33,354 nt of DNA from 70-18 sp041691815. Its GTDB lineage: Bacteria; Pseudomonadota; Alphaproteobacteria; Acetobacterales; Acetobacteraceae. The position numbers and the translations under genes are program-made. The stretch lies in contig JBEPTZ010000042.1 of assembly GCA_041691815.1 (NCBI GenBank), positions 1 to 33,354 of the forward strand, given 5' to 3'. This document shows, in pieces, positions 19,112 through 26,714 of this stretch. The notes under the pieces are model-generated. The model did no database searches. It saw only the letters and a list, made by a program, of their open reading frames with translations, and had not been told where the DNA came from. The stretch's first letter is position 1. Each line of letters opens with the position of its first letter.

Positions 19112-19501
19112 ATGGCCAAGCCAGCCGCGCGCCCGCGTCGCAAAGAGCGCAAGAACATCACGTCCGGCGTGGCCCACGTCGCCGCGACGTTCAACAACAC
19201 CATGATCACCATCACCGACGCGCAGGGCAACACCATTGCCTGGTCCTCGGCCGGGGCGCAGGGCTTCAAGGGCAGCCGTAAATCCACGCCCTATGCCGCC
19301 CAGGTTGCCGCCGAGGACGCCGGCAAGAAGGCCCGCGAGCACGGCATGGAAACGCTGGAGATCGAGGTATCGGGCCCCGGTTCGGGCCGTGAGAGCGCGC
19401 TGCGCGCGCTGCAGACGGTGGGTTTCAGCATCACCACCATCCGCGACATGACTCCGGTGCCGCATAATGGCTGCCGCCCGCGCAAGCGCCGTCGCGTCTG
19501 A
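19112..19501 (+). CDS. rpsK: Small ribosomal subunit protein S11
   Basis: S11 forms the platform around the E-site mRNA. The 129-residue product has RRKERKNITSGVAHVAATFNNT, GNTIAWSSAGAQGFKGSRKSTPYAAQ and the C-terminus DMTPVPHNGCRPRKRRRV, which is nearly invariant. I chose the ATG at 19112, 9 bases after AGGA; a TTG two codons earlier is less likely. Confidence 0.99.
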   Translation: MAKPAARPRRKERKNITSGVAHVAATFNNTMITITDAQGNTIAWSSAGAQGFKGSRKSTPYAAQVAAEDAGKKAREHGMETLEIEVSGPGSGRESALRALQTVGFSITTIRDMTPVPHNGCRPRKRRRV

Positions 19502-19518
19502 ATTCGCCTGACCGCGCC

Positions 19519-19547
19519 CACCCGGCATGCTCCATGTGTGCCGGGTG
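19519..19547 (+). other. 9-bp hairpin between rpsK and rpoA
   Basis: CACCCGGCA (19519-19527) pairs with TGCCGGGTG (19539-19547) across an 11-base loop, 17 bases after the rpsK stop. There is no T-run. rpoA begins 70 bases later with GAGG 10 bases before its ATG. The hairpin may adjust RpoA output relative to the ribosomal proteins. Confidence 0.5.
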
Positions 19548-19617
19548 ACGGCATGATTTGCGGCCTCCCCATCCAGCCTGGCCGCCCATTCGGCCAACGC
19601 CGCGAGGTATCCTTCGA

Positions 19618-20649
19618 ATGAGACTCAGCTCGGTCCTGCAGAAGAACTGGCAGTCCCTGATCAAGCCGGAAAAGCTTGATCTTGAACCCGGCTCCGATCC
19701 GTCGCGCACCGCTACCGTGATCGCCGAACCGCTGGAGCGCGGCTTCGGCATGACCCTCGGCAACGCGATCCGCCGCATCCTGCTGTCGTCGCTGCAAGGT
19801 GCCGCGGTCACCGCGGTGCAGATCGACGGCGTGCTGCATGAGTTCAGCTCGATCCCCGGCGTCCGTGAGGACGTGACCGACATCGTGCTGAATATCAAGC
19901 AGCTGGCGCTGCGCATGCACGGCGACGGGCCGAAGCGGATGACCTTGACCGCCACCGGCCCCGGCGAAGTGAAGGCCGGCCAGATCCAGGCCGGCCACGA
20001 TATCGACGTGATGAACCCCGAACTGGTGATCTGCACGCTCGACGACGGCATCAAGCTCGGCATGGAATTCACCGTCCAGATGGGCAAGGGGTACGTCGCC
20101 GCCGCCGCCAACCGGCCGGAAGACGCGCCGATCGGCCTGATCCCGGTCGACAGCATCTTCTCCCCGGTCCGCCGGGTGTCGTACAAGGTGGAGCCGACCC
20201 GGGTCGGTCAGGTCACCGACTTCGACAAGCTGCTGCTGCAGGTCGAGACCAACGGCGCCGTGACTCCCGAGGACTCGGTGGCGCTCGCCGCGCGCATCCT
20301 GCAGGACCAGTTGCAGCTGTTCATCAACTTCGACGAGCCGCAGGCCGCCCGTACGGAAGAGCCGCAGGACGACCTGCCGTTCAATCGCAACCTGCTGCGC
20401 AAGGTCGACGAGCTGGAATTGTCGGTTCGTAGTGCTAACTGCCTGAAGAACGACAACATCGTCTATATCGGCGATCTGGTGCAGAAATCCGAGCAGGAGA
20501 TGCTGCGCACACCGAATTTCGGCCGCAAGTCGCTCAACGAGATCAAGGAGGTGCTGTCCTCCATGGGCCTGTCGCTGGGCATGACCGTCACCGGCTGGCC
20601 GCCTGAGAATGTCGAAGATCTGGCCAAGCGGCTCGAAGAGCCGTTCTGA
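19618..20649 (+). CDS. rpoA: RNA polymerase subunit alpha
   Basis: The alpha dimer nucleates core polymerase assembly, and its C-terminal domain contacts UP elements and activators. The 343-residue product begins MRLSSVLQKNWQSLIKPEKL and contains ERGFGMTLGNAIRRILLSSLQGAAV in the assembly domain. The C-terminal domain (from about residue 255) has ELSVRSANCLKNDNIVYIGDLV, with the arginine and asparagine that bind DNA in E. coli (R265, N268). The earlier in-frame start at 19558 would add a Pro-rich stretch unlike the family. Length is normal for alphaproteobacteria. Confidence 0.99.
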   Translation: MRLSSVLQKNWQSLIKPEKLDLEPGSDPSRTATVIAEPLERGFGMTLGNAIRRILLSSLQGAAVTAVQIDGVLHEFSSIPGVREDVTDIVLNIKQLALRMHGDGPKRMTLTATGPGEVKAGQIQAGHDIDVMNPELVICTLDDGIKLGMEFTVQMGKGYVAAAANRPEDAPIGLIPVDSIFSPVRRVSYKVEPTRVGQVTDFDKLLLQVETNGAVTPEDSVALAARILQDQLQLFINFDEPQAARTEEPQDDLPFNRNLLRKVDELELSVRSANCLKNDNIVYIGDLVQKSEQEMLRTPNFGRKSLNEIKEVLSSMGLSLGMTVTGWPPENVEDLAKRLEEPF

Positions 20650-20677
20650 GCCCCGTTTGAAGTAGGAGCGAATACCA

Positions 20678-21100
20678 ATGCGTCACGGGGTTGCCGGCCG
20701 GAAGCTCGGCGTTACCACCTCTCACCGCTTCGCCATGTTCCGCAACCTGGCGCATGCGTTGATCAAGCACGAGCAGATCACCACCACGCTGCCCAAGGCG
20801 AAGGAGCTTCGTCCGGTCGCTGAGAAGCTGATCACGCTGGGCAAGCGCGGCGGCCTGCACGCCCGCCGCCAGGCCTATGCCCAGCTTCGTGACGACGTGA
20901 TCGTCGCCAAGCTGTTCGACACCCTGGCCGACCGCTACAAGGGTCGCGCCGGCGGCTATTGCCGGGTGTTGAAGGCCGGCATCCGCTACGGCGACGCCGC
21001 CGACATGGCGGTCATCGAACTGGTCGACCGCGATCCTGCCGCAAAGGGCCAGGACAGCGGCCCGAAGCAGGAAATCGCCGAAGACTCCGAGGGCGAATAA
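20678..21100 (+). CDS. rplQ: Large ribosomal subunit protein L17
   Basis: L17 is at the tunnel exit region of the 50S subunit. The 140-residue product MRHGVAGRKLGVTTSHRFAM, with TTLPKAKELRPVAEKLITLGK and RAGGYCRVLKAGIRYGDAADMAVIEL-type core, is typical. The tail after residue 122 is acidic. AGGAG lies 9 bases before the ATG. It is the last gene of the operon and is followed by an intrinsic terminator. Confidence 0.99.
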   Translation: MRHGVAGRKLGVTTSHRFAMFRNLAHALIKHEQITTTLPKAKELRPVAEKLITLGKRGGLHARRQAYAQLRDDVIVAKLFDTLADRYKGRAGGYCRVLKAGIRYGDAADMAVIELVDRDPAAKGQDSGPKQEIAEDSEGE

Positions 21101-21125
21101 CCCTGCCTTCTTGGTAGCGTGCAGG

Positions 21126-21150
21126 AAACCGGCCTGAGGGCCGGTTTTTT
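21126..21150 (+). terminator. Intrinsic terminator of the alpha operon
   Basis: AAACCGGCC (21126-21134) pairs perfectly with GGCCGGTTT (21139-21147) over a TGAG loop, and six T residues (21145-21150) follow the GC stem. It lies 25 bases after the rplQ stop. It is the only fully canonical Rho-independent terminator I see on the plus strand of this window. Confidence 0.95.
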
Positions 21151-21155
21151 GTTGG

Positions 21156-21206
21156 GAGGTCCAGGGGGTCGGCCACTGGCGGCGTGTGGGGCAGTGCCCC
21201 ACTCTT
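21156..21206. repeat. Double-hairpin dispersed repeat, copy A
   Basis: This 51-base element matches 25508-25558 at 44 of 51 positions in the same orientation. It can form two adjacent hairpins: CCAGGGG (21161-21167) with the imperfect CCACTGG (21173-21179), and GTGGGGC (21186-21192) with GCCCCAC (21196-21202). It sits between the rplQ terminator and rarA. The style resembles GC-rich intergenic repeats that I recall from Acetobacteraceae; no named family is claimed. Confidence 0.8.
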
Positions 21207-21242
21207 TCTGTTATATCGTCCCTCGCCTCCACGAGGCCCCAT

Positions 21243-22553
21243 GTGTCTCCCACCGATGACCTTCTCTCCGGCGTAGAGCCGCCGCCACCGGTCGCCAGCC
21301 AGCCGCTGGCTGATCGCCTGCGCCCGAAGACGCTCGCTGATGTCGTCGGCCAGGACCATCTGCTCGGCCCCACCGGCACGCTCACCCGCATGCTGGAGCG
21401 TGGGTCGCTCGCCTCGCTGATCCTGTGGGGCCCGCCTGGCGTCGGCAAGACCACCATCGCCCGTCTGCTCGCCGAGCGCGCCGATCTCCGCTTCGTGCAG
21501 CTTTCCGCGGTATTCTCCGGCGTCGCCGACCTCAAGCGTGCCTTCGACACCGCCCGCGCCCGCCCCAGCGGCCGCGCGACGCTGCTGTTCGTCGATGAGA
21601 TCCACCGCTTCAACCGTGCCCAGCAGGACGGCTTTCTGCCGGTGGTCGAGGACGGCACCATCACCCTGATCGGCGCCACCACCGAGAACCCATCCTTCGC
21701 GCTCAACGGCGCGCTGCTGTCGCGCTGTCAGGTGCTGGTGCTGCGCCGCCTGGATGATGACGGTCTGGAGCAACTGCTCGCCCGCGCCGAAGCTGCCGCG
21801 CCGCTGCCGCTTACCGCGGAGTCCCGCGCCACGCTGCGCGCCATGGCCGACGGCGATGGCCGCTACCTGCTCAATCTCGCCGAGCAGCTTCAGGCGCTGC
21901 CGCCCGAGACCCTGCCGCTCGATGTCCCGGCATTATCGGAGCTGCTCGCCAAGCGCGCCGCGCTCTACGACAAGGACCGCGAGGAGCACTACAACCTCAT
22001 TTCCGCGCTGCATAAATCGATGCGCGGCTCCGATGCCGATGCCGCCCTCTACTGGCTCGCCCGCATGCTGGCCGGCGGCGAGGACCCGCGCTACATCGCC
22101 CGCCGCCTGGTCCGCTTCGCCAGCGAGGATATCGGCATGGCCGACCCGCAGGCGCTGCCCCACACCCTCGCCGCCTGGGAGGCCTATGAGCGTCTCGGCT
22201 CGCCGGAAGGCGACCTGATGATCGCCCAATCCGTCGTCTACCTGGCCACCGCGCCGAAATCGAACGCCCTCTACGCCGCCATCGGCGCCGCCCGCCGCGC
22301 CGCCACCGCCACCGGCAGCCTGATGCCGCCGCCGCATATCCTCAACGCGCCGACCAAGCTGATGAAACAGCTCGGCTACGGCGCCGGCTACGCCTATGAC
22401 CACGACGCCGAGGACGGCTTCTCCGGCCAGAACTACTTCCCCGAATCCATGCCCCGCGAGCAGTTCTACCGCCCGAAAGACCGCGGATTCGAACGCGAAA
22501 TCGCCAAACGCCTGGCCTACTGGGCCAATCTCCGCAAAGAGCGCAGCCCATGA
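21243..22553 (+). CDS. rarA: Replication-associated recombination protein A (AAA+ ATPase)
   Basis: RarA (MgsA) is a clamp-loader-like AAA+ ATPase that acts at stalled forks with SSB and RecA. The 436-residue product has PLADRLRPKTLADVVGQDHLLG, Walker A GPPGVGKTT at residues 63-71, Walker B LLFVDEIHRFN from 114, and the RarA C-terminal tetramerisation region (YNLISALHKSMRGSDADAAL, with the ending PESMPREQFYRPKDRGFE). I chose the GTG at 21243, with GAGG 6 bases upstream; a GTG at 21186 would start inside the repeat element. Its TGA overlaps the ATG of the next gene (ATGA). Confidence 0.95.
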   Translation: MSPTDDLLSGVEPPPPVASQPLADRLRPKTLADVVGQDHLLGPTGTLTRMLERGSLASLILWGPPGVGKTTIARLLAERADLRFVQLSAVFSGVADLKRAFDTARARPSGRATLLFVDEIHRFNRAQQDGFLPVVEDGTITLIGATTENPSFALNGALLSRCQVLVLRRLDDDGLEQLLARAEAAAPLPLTAESRATLRAMADGDGRYLLNLAEQLQALPPETLPLDVPALSELLAKRAALYDKDREEHYNLISALHKSMRGSDADAALYWLARMLAGGEDPRYIARRLVRFASEDIGMADPQALPHTLAAWEAYERLGSPEGDLMIAQSVVYLATAPKSNALYAAIGAARRAATATGSLMPPPHILNAPTKLMKQLGYGAGYAYDHDAEDGFSGQNYFPESMPREQFYRPKDRGFEREIAKRLAYWANLRKERSP

Positions 22554-23545
22554 CCGTCACCACCCGCGAAGTCACCGAGGACGAGGCCGATATCCGGCTG
22601 GACCGCTGGTTCCGCCGCCATTTTCCGGCACTCACCCAGGGCGCCATCCAGAAATTCTGCCGCACCGGCCAGGTCCGCATCGACGGCCATCGCGCCGATG
22701 CCGCCACCCGCCTCGCCCCCGGCCAGACCATCCGTGTCCCGCCCATCCCGGCCCTGCCCACCGCCCCACGGCCGGCCCAGGTGCTGGACCCCAAGCTGGC
22801 CGCCGAAATGCGCGCCATGGTGCTCTACGCCGACCACCACCTGATCGTCATCAACAAGCCGCAGGGCCTGCCGACCCAGGGCGGCCCCGGCATCAGCAAG
22901 CACGTCGACATGATGCTCGCCGCCTTCAAGGACGGCGACGCGCCCAAGCCCCGCCTGGTCCACCGCCTGGACCGCGAGACCTCCGGCGTGCTCGTCGTTG
23001 CCCGCACCCCCGGCGCCGCCGCCAAAATCGCCGCCGCCTTCCGCACCCGAGAGGTGCACAAAACCTACTGGGCCATCGTCTGCGGCCGCCCGGTGCCGGT
23101 GGAAGGTCGCATCGACGTCGAACTCGCCCGCGTCGACGGCTTCAAGGGCGAACGCGCCGCCGTCGCCGGTGCCTATGACACCGACACCGCCCGCGCCATC
23201 ACCGACTACCGCACGCTGGACCACGCCGGCCGCAAGCTCGCCTGGCTGGAACTCTCGCCGCTGACCGGCCGCACCCACCAACTCCGAGTCTCCTGCGCCG
23301 CGCTCGGTGCCCCGATCCTCGGCGACCTGCCCTACGGCGAGGAACGCCCGCATGAAGAGCGCCGCAACACAGCCCTCTACGAGGGCCTCGGCGAAACCCT
23401 CCATCTGCACGCCCGCCGCATCGAACTCCCCCACCCGGCCGGCGGCTGGCTCACCGTGGAGGCTGACCTGCCGGCACATATGGCCGATACCTTCGCCACG
23501 CTTGGGTTCACCGCTGCGGCGGCGCAGGGGCCGATCAGGAAGTAG
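22550..23545 (+). CDS. RluA-family 23S rRNA pseudouridine synthase (RluC/RluD type)
   Basis: This enzyme isomerises uridine to pseudouridine in structured RNA, most likely 23S rRNA. Residues 15-65 form an S4 RNA-binding domain (DIRLDRWFRRHFPALTQGAI). The catalytic block RLVHRLDRETSGVLVVAR follows, with nucleophile D141, then PLTGRTHQLRVSCAALGAPI (conserved GRTHQLR). At 331 residues it is the size of RluC and RluD; the S4 domain excludes the short RluA form. I cannot decide between RluC and RluD by eye, and RluC is somewhat more likely. It overlaps rarA by four bases, so the two are probably co-translated. Confidence 0.93.
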   Translation: MTVTTREVTEDEADIRLDRWFRRHFPALTQGAIQKFCRTGQVRIDGHRADAATRLAPGQTIRVPPIPALPTAPRPAQVLDPKLAAEMRAMVLYADHHLIVINKPQGLPTQGGPGISKHVDMMLAAFKDGDAPKPRLVHRLDRETSGVLVVARTPGAAAKIAAAFRTREVHKTYWAIVCGRPVPVEGRIDVELARVDGFKGERAAVAGAYDTDTARAITDYRTLDHAGRKLAWLELSPLTGRTHQLRVSCAALGAPILGDLPYGEERPHEERRNTALYEGLGETLHLHARRIELPHPAGGWLTVEADLPAHMADTFATLGFTAAAAQGPIRK

Positions 23546-23551
23546 GCCAGC

Positions 23552-23575
23552 GGTTCTTTTTTGAAAAAAAGAACC
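23552..23575. repeat. AT-rich perfect palindrome, terminator-like
   Basis: GGTTCTTTTTT (23552-23562) and AAAAAAGAACC (23565-23575) form an 11-bp inverted repeat, immediately after the rluC-like gene. It stands out against GC-rich surroundings. A further A-run follows (23576-23580). Read from either strand it gives a hairpin with an internal T-run, so a bidirectional terminator or a dispersed repeat remnant is plausible. A second hairpin, CGGAAA (23598-23603) with TTTCCG (23609-23614), lies just downstream. Confidence 0.5.
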
Positions 23576-23678
23576 AAAAAACTTCATCCACTGGCTCCGG
23601 AAACCTGTTTTCCGCCGGGGTCTCAACGTCGGGCCGCGAGGCTGCTAGAGTCCGGTGCCGCATCAGAAGGCCGCGCCG

Positions 23679-24590
23679 GTGACCCCCGACCCCATCGCCT
23701 ATTCGCCGATCCGCCATCGCCCGCGGCTTTCCTGGCCAAACGGCGCGCGGGTGGCGCTCTGGCTCTGCCCGAACATCGAGCACTACGAATTCCTGCCGAA
23801 ATTCCAGCGCCGCCGCGAGCCCTGGCCGCGCAGCCCGGCGCCGGACGTGCTCGGCTACTCGCTGCGCGACTACGGCAACCGCGTCGGCCTGTGGCGCCTG
23901 TTCGACGCCACCGACGCGCTCGGCCTGCGCTGCACCGTCAGCCTGTCGATGGCCGTGCTGCAGCACTACCCGCAGATCCTGGAGGCGATGGAGAAGCGCG
24001 GCTGGGAATACATGTCGCACGGCATCTACAATACCCGCTACCACTGGGATTTCTCCGAGGCTGAGGAACGCGCGGCGATGCTGGAAAGCCGCGACATCCA
24101 CCGCCGCCTGACCGGGCGCGAACAGCGCGGCTGGTTCAGCCCGGCGATCACCAACACGCTGAACACCTTCGACCTCGCCGCCGAAACCGGCTTCGACTAT
24201 TGCTGCGACCTGTATCACGACGACCAGCCATTCCCGGTGCGCACCCGAACCGGCGACCTGATCACCGTGCCGTACACCGTCGACCTCAACGACGTGATCA
24301 TCTCCCGCCGCGGCGAGGAGATCGACGCCTTCGCCCAGCAGATCCGCGACCATTTCGACACCGTCTACGCCGAGGGCGCCGAGCAGGGCCGGGTGATGTG
24401 CATCGCCGTGCACCCGTTCTGGGTCGGCCAGCCGCATCGCATCCGCGGCTTCCAGCGGGTGATGGAGTATATCCTGTCGCATCCCGGCGTCTGGTGTGCC
24501 ACCGCCGCCGAAATCGCCGACCATTATCGCGCCCACGCACTGCCCGCCGTCCGGGCGCATCTGGCGGCGCGGGAGACCATCTATGGATGA
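23679..24590 (+). CDS. NodB/PuuE-like polysaccharide deacetylase-fold protein 1
   Basis: A 303-residue member of the polysaccharide deacetylase (CE4/NodB) fold, most like the PuuE-type allantoinase and related hydrolases by WPNGARVALWLCPNIEHYE, LRDYGNRVGLWRLFDATDALG, MSHGIYNTRYHW and CIAVHPFWVGQPHRIRGF. The canonical metal-binding TFDDG aspartate pair and the HxxxH of motif 2 are not seen; PuuE also departs from them. The substrate is therefore open: ureides, amides or sugar amides are all possible. I see no signal peptide, so it is probably cytoplasmic. The start is uncertain: GTG 23679 (AAGG 8 bases upstream) is chosen; GTG 23655 would add 8 residues. Its stop overlaps the next gene. Confidence 0.85.
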   Translation: MTPDPIAYSPIRHRPRLSWPNGARVALWLCPNIEHYEFLPKFQRRREPWPRSPAPDVLGYSLRDYGNRVGLWRLFDATDALGLRCTVSLSMAVLQHYPQILEAMEKRGWEYMSHGIYNTRYHWDFSEAEERAAMLESRDIHRRLTGREQRGWFSPAITNTLNTFDLAAETGFDYCCDLYHDDQPFPVRTRTGDLITVPYTVDLNDVIISRRGEEIDAFAQQIRDHFDTVYAEGAEQGRVMCIAVHPFWVGQPHRIRGFQRVMEYILSHPGVWCATAAEIADHYRAHALPAVRAHLAARETIYG

Positions 24591-25509
24591 CACCCCGCGC
24601 ACACCGCCCCCCGCCGCCATCCCGCCGGTCGGCGAGGCGCGACCGCCCGGCATGGACCACAGCCTCTACCCGTATCGCGCCGCGCCGGACGCCCCCCGCA
24701 TCGCCTGGCCCGGCGGCGCGCGCATCGCCTTCACCGTGACCCTGATGCTGGAGGCGCGGCACACCGTGCCGCCGGAAGGTGCCAACCGCGACCCGCGCAT
24801 CGTCTCGCCGCTGGGCAATTTCAGCCCAGACTGGCTCACTTGGTCGCAGCACGAATACGGCAACCGGGTCGGCATCTTCCGCGTGCTGGACGTGCTGGAC
24901 CGCTTCGGCGTGGTGCCCAACGTGGCGCTGGGCGCTGCCGCGGCCGCCCGCTACCCGGAACTGCTGGATGAATGCGCCCGGCGCGGCGCCGGCTTCCTCG
25001 CCCACGGCACCTGGGCCACCGAGCGCATCACCAGCCGCATGAGCCTGGCCGAGGAGCGCGCCCATATCGCCGAGAGCCGCGACGCCCTCACACGCGCCAC
25101 CGGCCGCGCGCCGCAAGGCTGGTGCGGCCAGGACTATAACGAAAGCCCCGGCACCCCGGCGCTGCTGGCCGAGGCCGGCTTCCGCTACACCACCGACTGG
25201 AGCAACGACGACCGCCCCTATCTGCTCAACAGCACCCTGCTCAGCTTGCCCGCGCATTCCGAATGGAACGACCTGGAGTGCATGTGGCTACGTCGGATCA
25301 GCCCGCGTGCCTGGGCTGATGGCATCGCCGAGGGCTTCACGGTGCTGCACGGTGAGGGCGGCGCGGTATTCCATCTGGTGCTGCACCCGTGGATCACCGG
25401 CCAGGCGCACCGCATCCGTTATCTGTCCGACGCGCTGTCCAGGGTGGCCGGGATAGGCGGGGTATGGCGTGCCAGCCTCGACGACATCGCGGCAGCAGCA
25501 ATTGAATGA
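24583..25509 (+). CDS. NodB/PuuE-like polysaccharide deacetylase-fold protein 2 (tandem paralogue)
   Basis: A 308-residue paralogue of the preceding gene with the same layout: WPGGARIAFTVTLMLEAR, QHEYGNRVGIFRVLDVLDRFG, LAHGTWATERITSRMSLAEE and FHLVLHPWITGQAHRIRYL. It too lacks the classic TFDD and HxxxH metal ligands, and at motif 1 only a glutamate remains. The ATG at 24583 lies inside the last codons of the first gene (8-base overlap) with GGGAG 7 bases upstream, so the pair is surely one operon and may form a heteromer. The Pro-rich N-terminus (about 25 residues) has no homology I recognise. No transporter or purine catabolism gene is adjacent, so function stays unassigned. Confidence 0.85.
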   Translation: MDDTPRTPPPAAIPPVGEARPPGMDHSLYPYRAAPDAPRIAWPGGARIAFTVTLMLEARHTVPPEGANRDPRIVSPLGNFSPDWLTWSQHEYGNRVGIFRVLDVLDRFGVVPNVALGAAAAARYPELLDECARRGAGFLAHGTWATERITSRMSLAEERAHIAESRDALTRATGRAPQGWCGQDYNESPGTPALLAEAGFRYTTDWSNDDRPYLLNSTLLSLPAHSEWNDLECMWLRRISPRAWADGIAEGFTVLHGEGGAVFHLVLHPWITGQAHRIRYLSDALSRVAGIGGVWRASLDDIAAAAIE

Positions 25510-25558
25510 GGTCCAGGGGCTCGGCCCCTGGCGGGGTCTGGGGCAGCGCCCCAGCCTT
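25508..25558. repeat. Double-hairpin dispersed repeat, copy B
   Basis: Second copy of the 51-base element at 21156. It fills almost the whole gap between the stop of the second deacetylase-like gene and the stop of rodA, which converge here. Hairpins: CCAGGGG (25513-25519) with CCCCTGG (25525-25531), perfect, and CTGGGGC (25538-25544) with GCCCCAG (25548-25554), perfect. Its position between convergent genes fits a bidirectional transcription stop or insulator, although it has no T-run. Confidence 0.8.
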
Positions 25559-25559
25559 G

Positions 25560-26714
25560 CTACAGTACCTCGCGCTCCTCGCCGAACTCCACGTCGCGGT
25601 GGACATGCACCGACATCAACACCCCGAACCCGATCATCACCGTGATCATCGCCGAACCGCCGTGTGAGACCAGCGGCAGCGGCACGCCGCCGACCGGGAT
25701 CGCCCCCATCACCATGGCGATGTTGACGAACACATACATGAAGAAATTCATGCTGATGCCGAGCGCCACCAGCCGTCCGAACTGATGTCGACATCGCAGC
25801 GAGATCGCCATGCCGCCGAGCACGATCAGCCCCAGCAGCCCCATCAGCGCCAGGCTGCCGACCAGCCCGAACTCTTCGGCCCAGACGGTGAAGATGAAAT
25901 CGGTCTGCTTCTCCGGCAGGAAGTTCAGGTGCGACTGGGTGCCCTTCAGGAAGCCCTTGCCCCACACCCCGCCGGAGCCAAGCGCGATCTTGGACTGGAT
26001 AATATTGTAGCCGGCGCCCAGCGGGTCGCTCTCCGGGTTCAGGAAGGTGTCGATTCGGGCGCGTTGGTAGTCGTGCAGATGATGGTAGGCCACCGGCACG
26101 GCGATCACGATCAGCCCGGCCAGCAGCGCCATCTTCCACCAGCGCAGCCCGGCGCCGATGAAGATGGTGGCGCCGACTACCGCAGTGATCACCGCGGTGC
26201 CGAGATTGGGCTGCTTGATGATCAGCCCCACCGGCAGCAGCACCGCCAGCGCCGGCGGGATCAGGAACAGCGGATTGCCGATCTTCTCCCACGAGGCGCG
26301 ATGGAACCAGTGGGCCAGCGCCAGGATCAGGCAGAGCTTCATCAGCTCGCTGGGCTGCCACTGCATGCCGCCCAGCTCGATCCAGCGTTGCGCCCCCTTG
26401 CCGACATGGCCCATGCGCAGCACCAGCACCAGCAGCGCCACGCCGACCACGTAAGACGGCCAGGCGAGGCGGGCGACCCAGCGGATGTCGATCAGCGCGA
26501 TCGCCACCATCAACCCGACGCCAAACGCGAAGCGCAGCGTCTGCTTGGCGGCGTACGGCTCGGGCGAACCGCCGGCGGCGGAATACAGCGCGGCGTAGCC
26601 GACCCCGGCCAGCGCGCACAGCAGCAGCACGTAGAGCCAGCTGATCCGCAGCAGCTTGGCGGTGATATCGAACGAGGTATCGGCGCGGATCAGCCGCCGT
26701 TCCAGCAGGCTCAT
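25560..26714 (-). CDS. rodA: Peptidoglycan glycosyltransferase RodA (SEDS family)
   Basis: RodA polymerises glycan strands for lateral wall growth in complex with PBP2. The 384-residue multi-pass membrane protein shows the SEDS signatures GMQWQPSELMKLCLI, PNLGTAVI, QSHLNFLPEKQTDFIFTVWAEEFGLVG and VPLPLVSHGGSAM. D272 in EKQTDFIF matches the catalytic aspartate of E. coli RodA. The ATG overlaps the mrdA stop by 4 bases (ATGA), with GGAG 6 bases upstream. It is the last gene of the mre/mrd operon and ends facing the plus-strand deacetylase-like pair. Confidence 0.97.
   Translation of the reverse strand: MSLLERRLIRADTSFDITAKLLRISWLYVLLLCALAGVGYAALYSAAGGSPEPYAAKQTLRFAFGVGLMVAIALIDIRWVARLAWPSYVVGVALLVLVLRMGHVGKGAQRWIELGGMQWQPSELMKLCLILALAHWFHRASWEKIGNPLFLIPPALAVLLPVGLIIKQPNLGTAVITAVVGATIFIGAGLRWWKMALLAGLIVIAVPVAYHHLHDYQRARIDTFLNPESDPLGAGYNIIQSKIALGSGGVWGKGFLKGTQSHLNFLPEKQTDFIFTVWAEEFGLVGSLALMGLLGLIVLGGMAISLRCRHQFGRLVALGISMNFFMYVFVNIAMVMGAIPVGGVPLPLVSHGGSAMITVMIGFGVLMSVHVHRDVEFGEEREVL

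Noticed and set aside
21186..21242. Starting rarA at GTG 21186
   Set aside because: The extra 19 residues come from the repeat element and lack homology; GTG 21243 has a ribosome-binding site.
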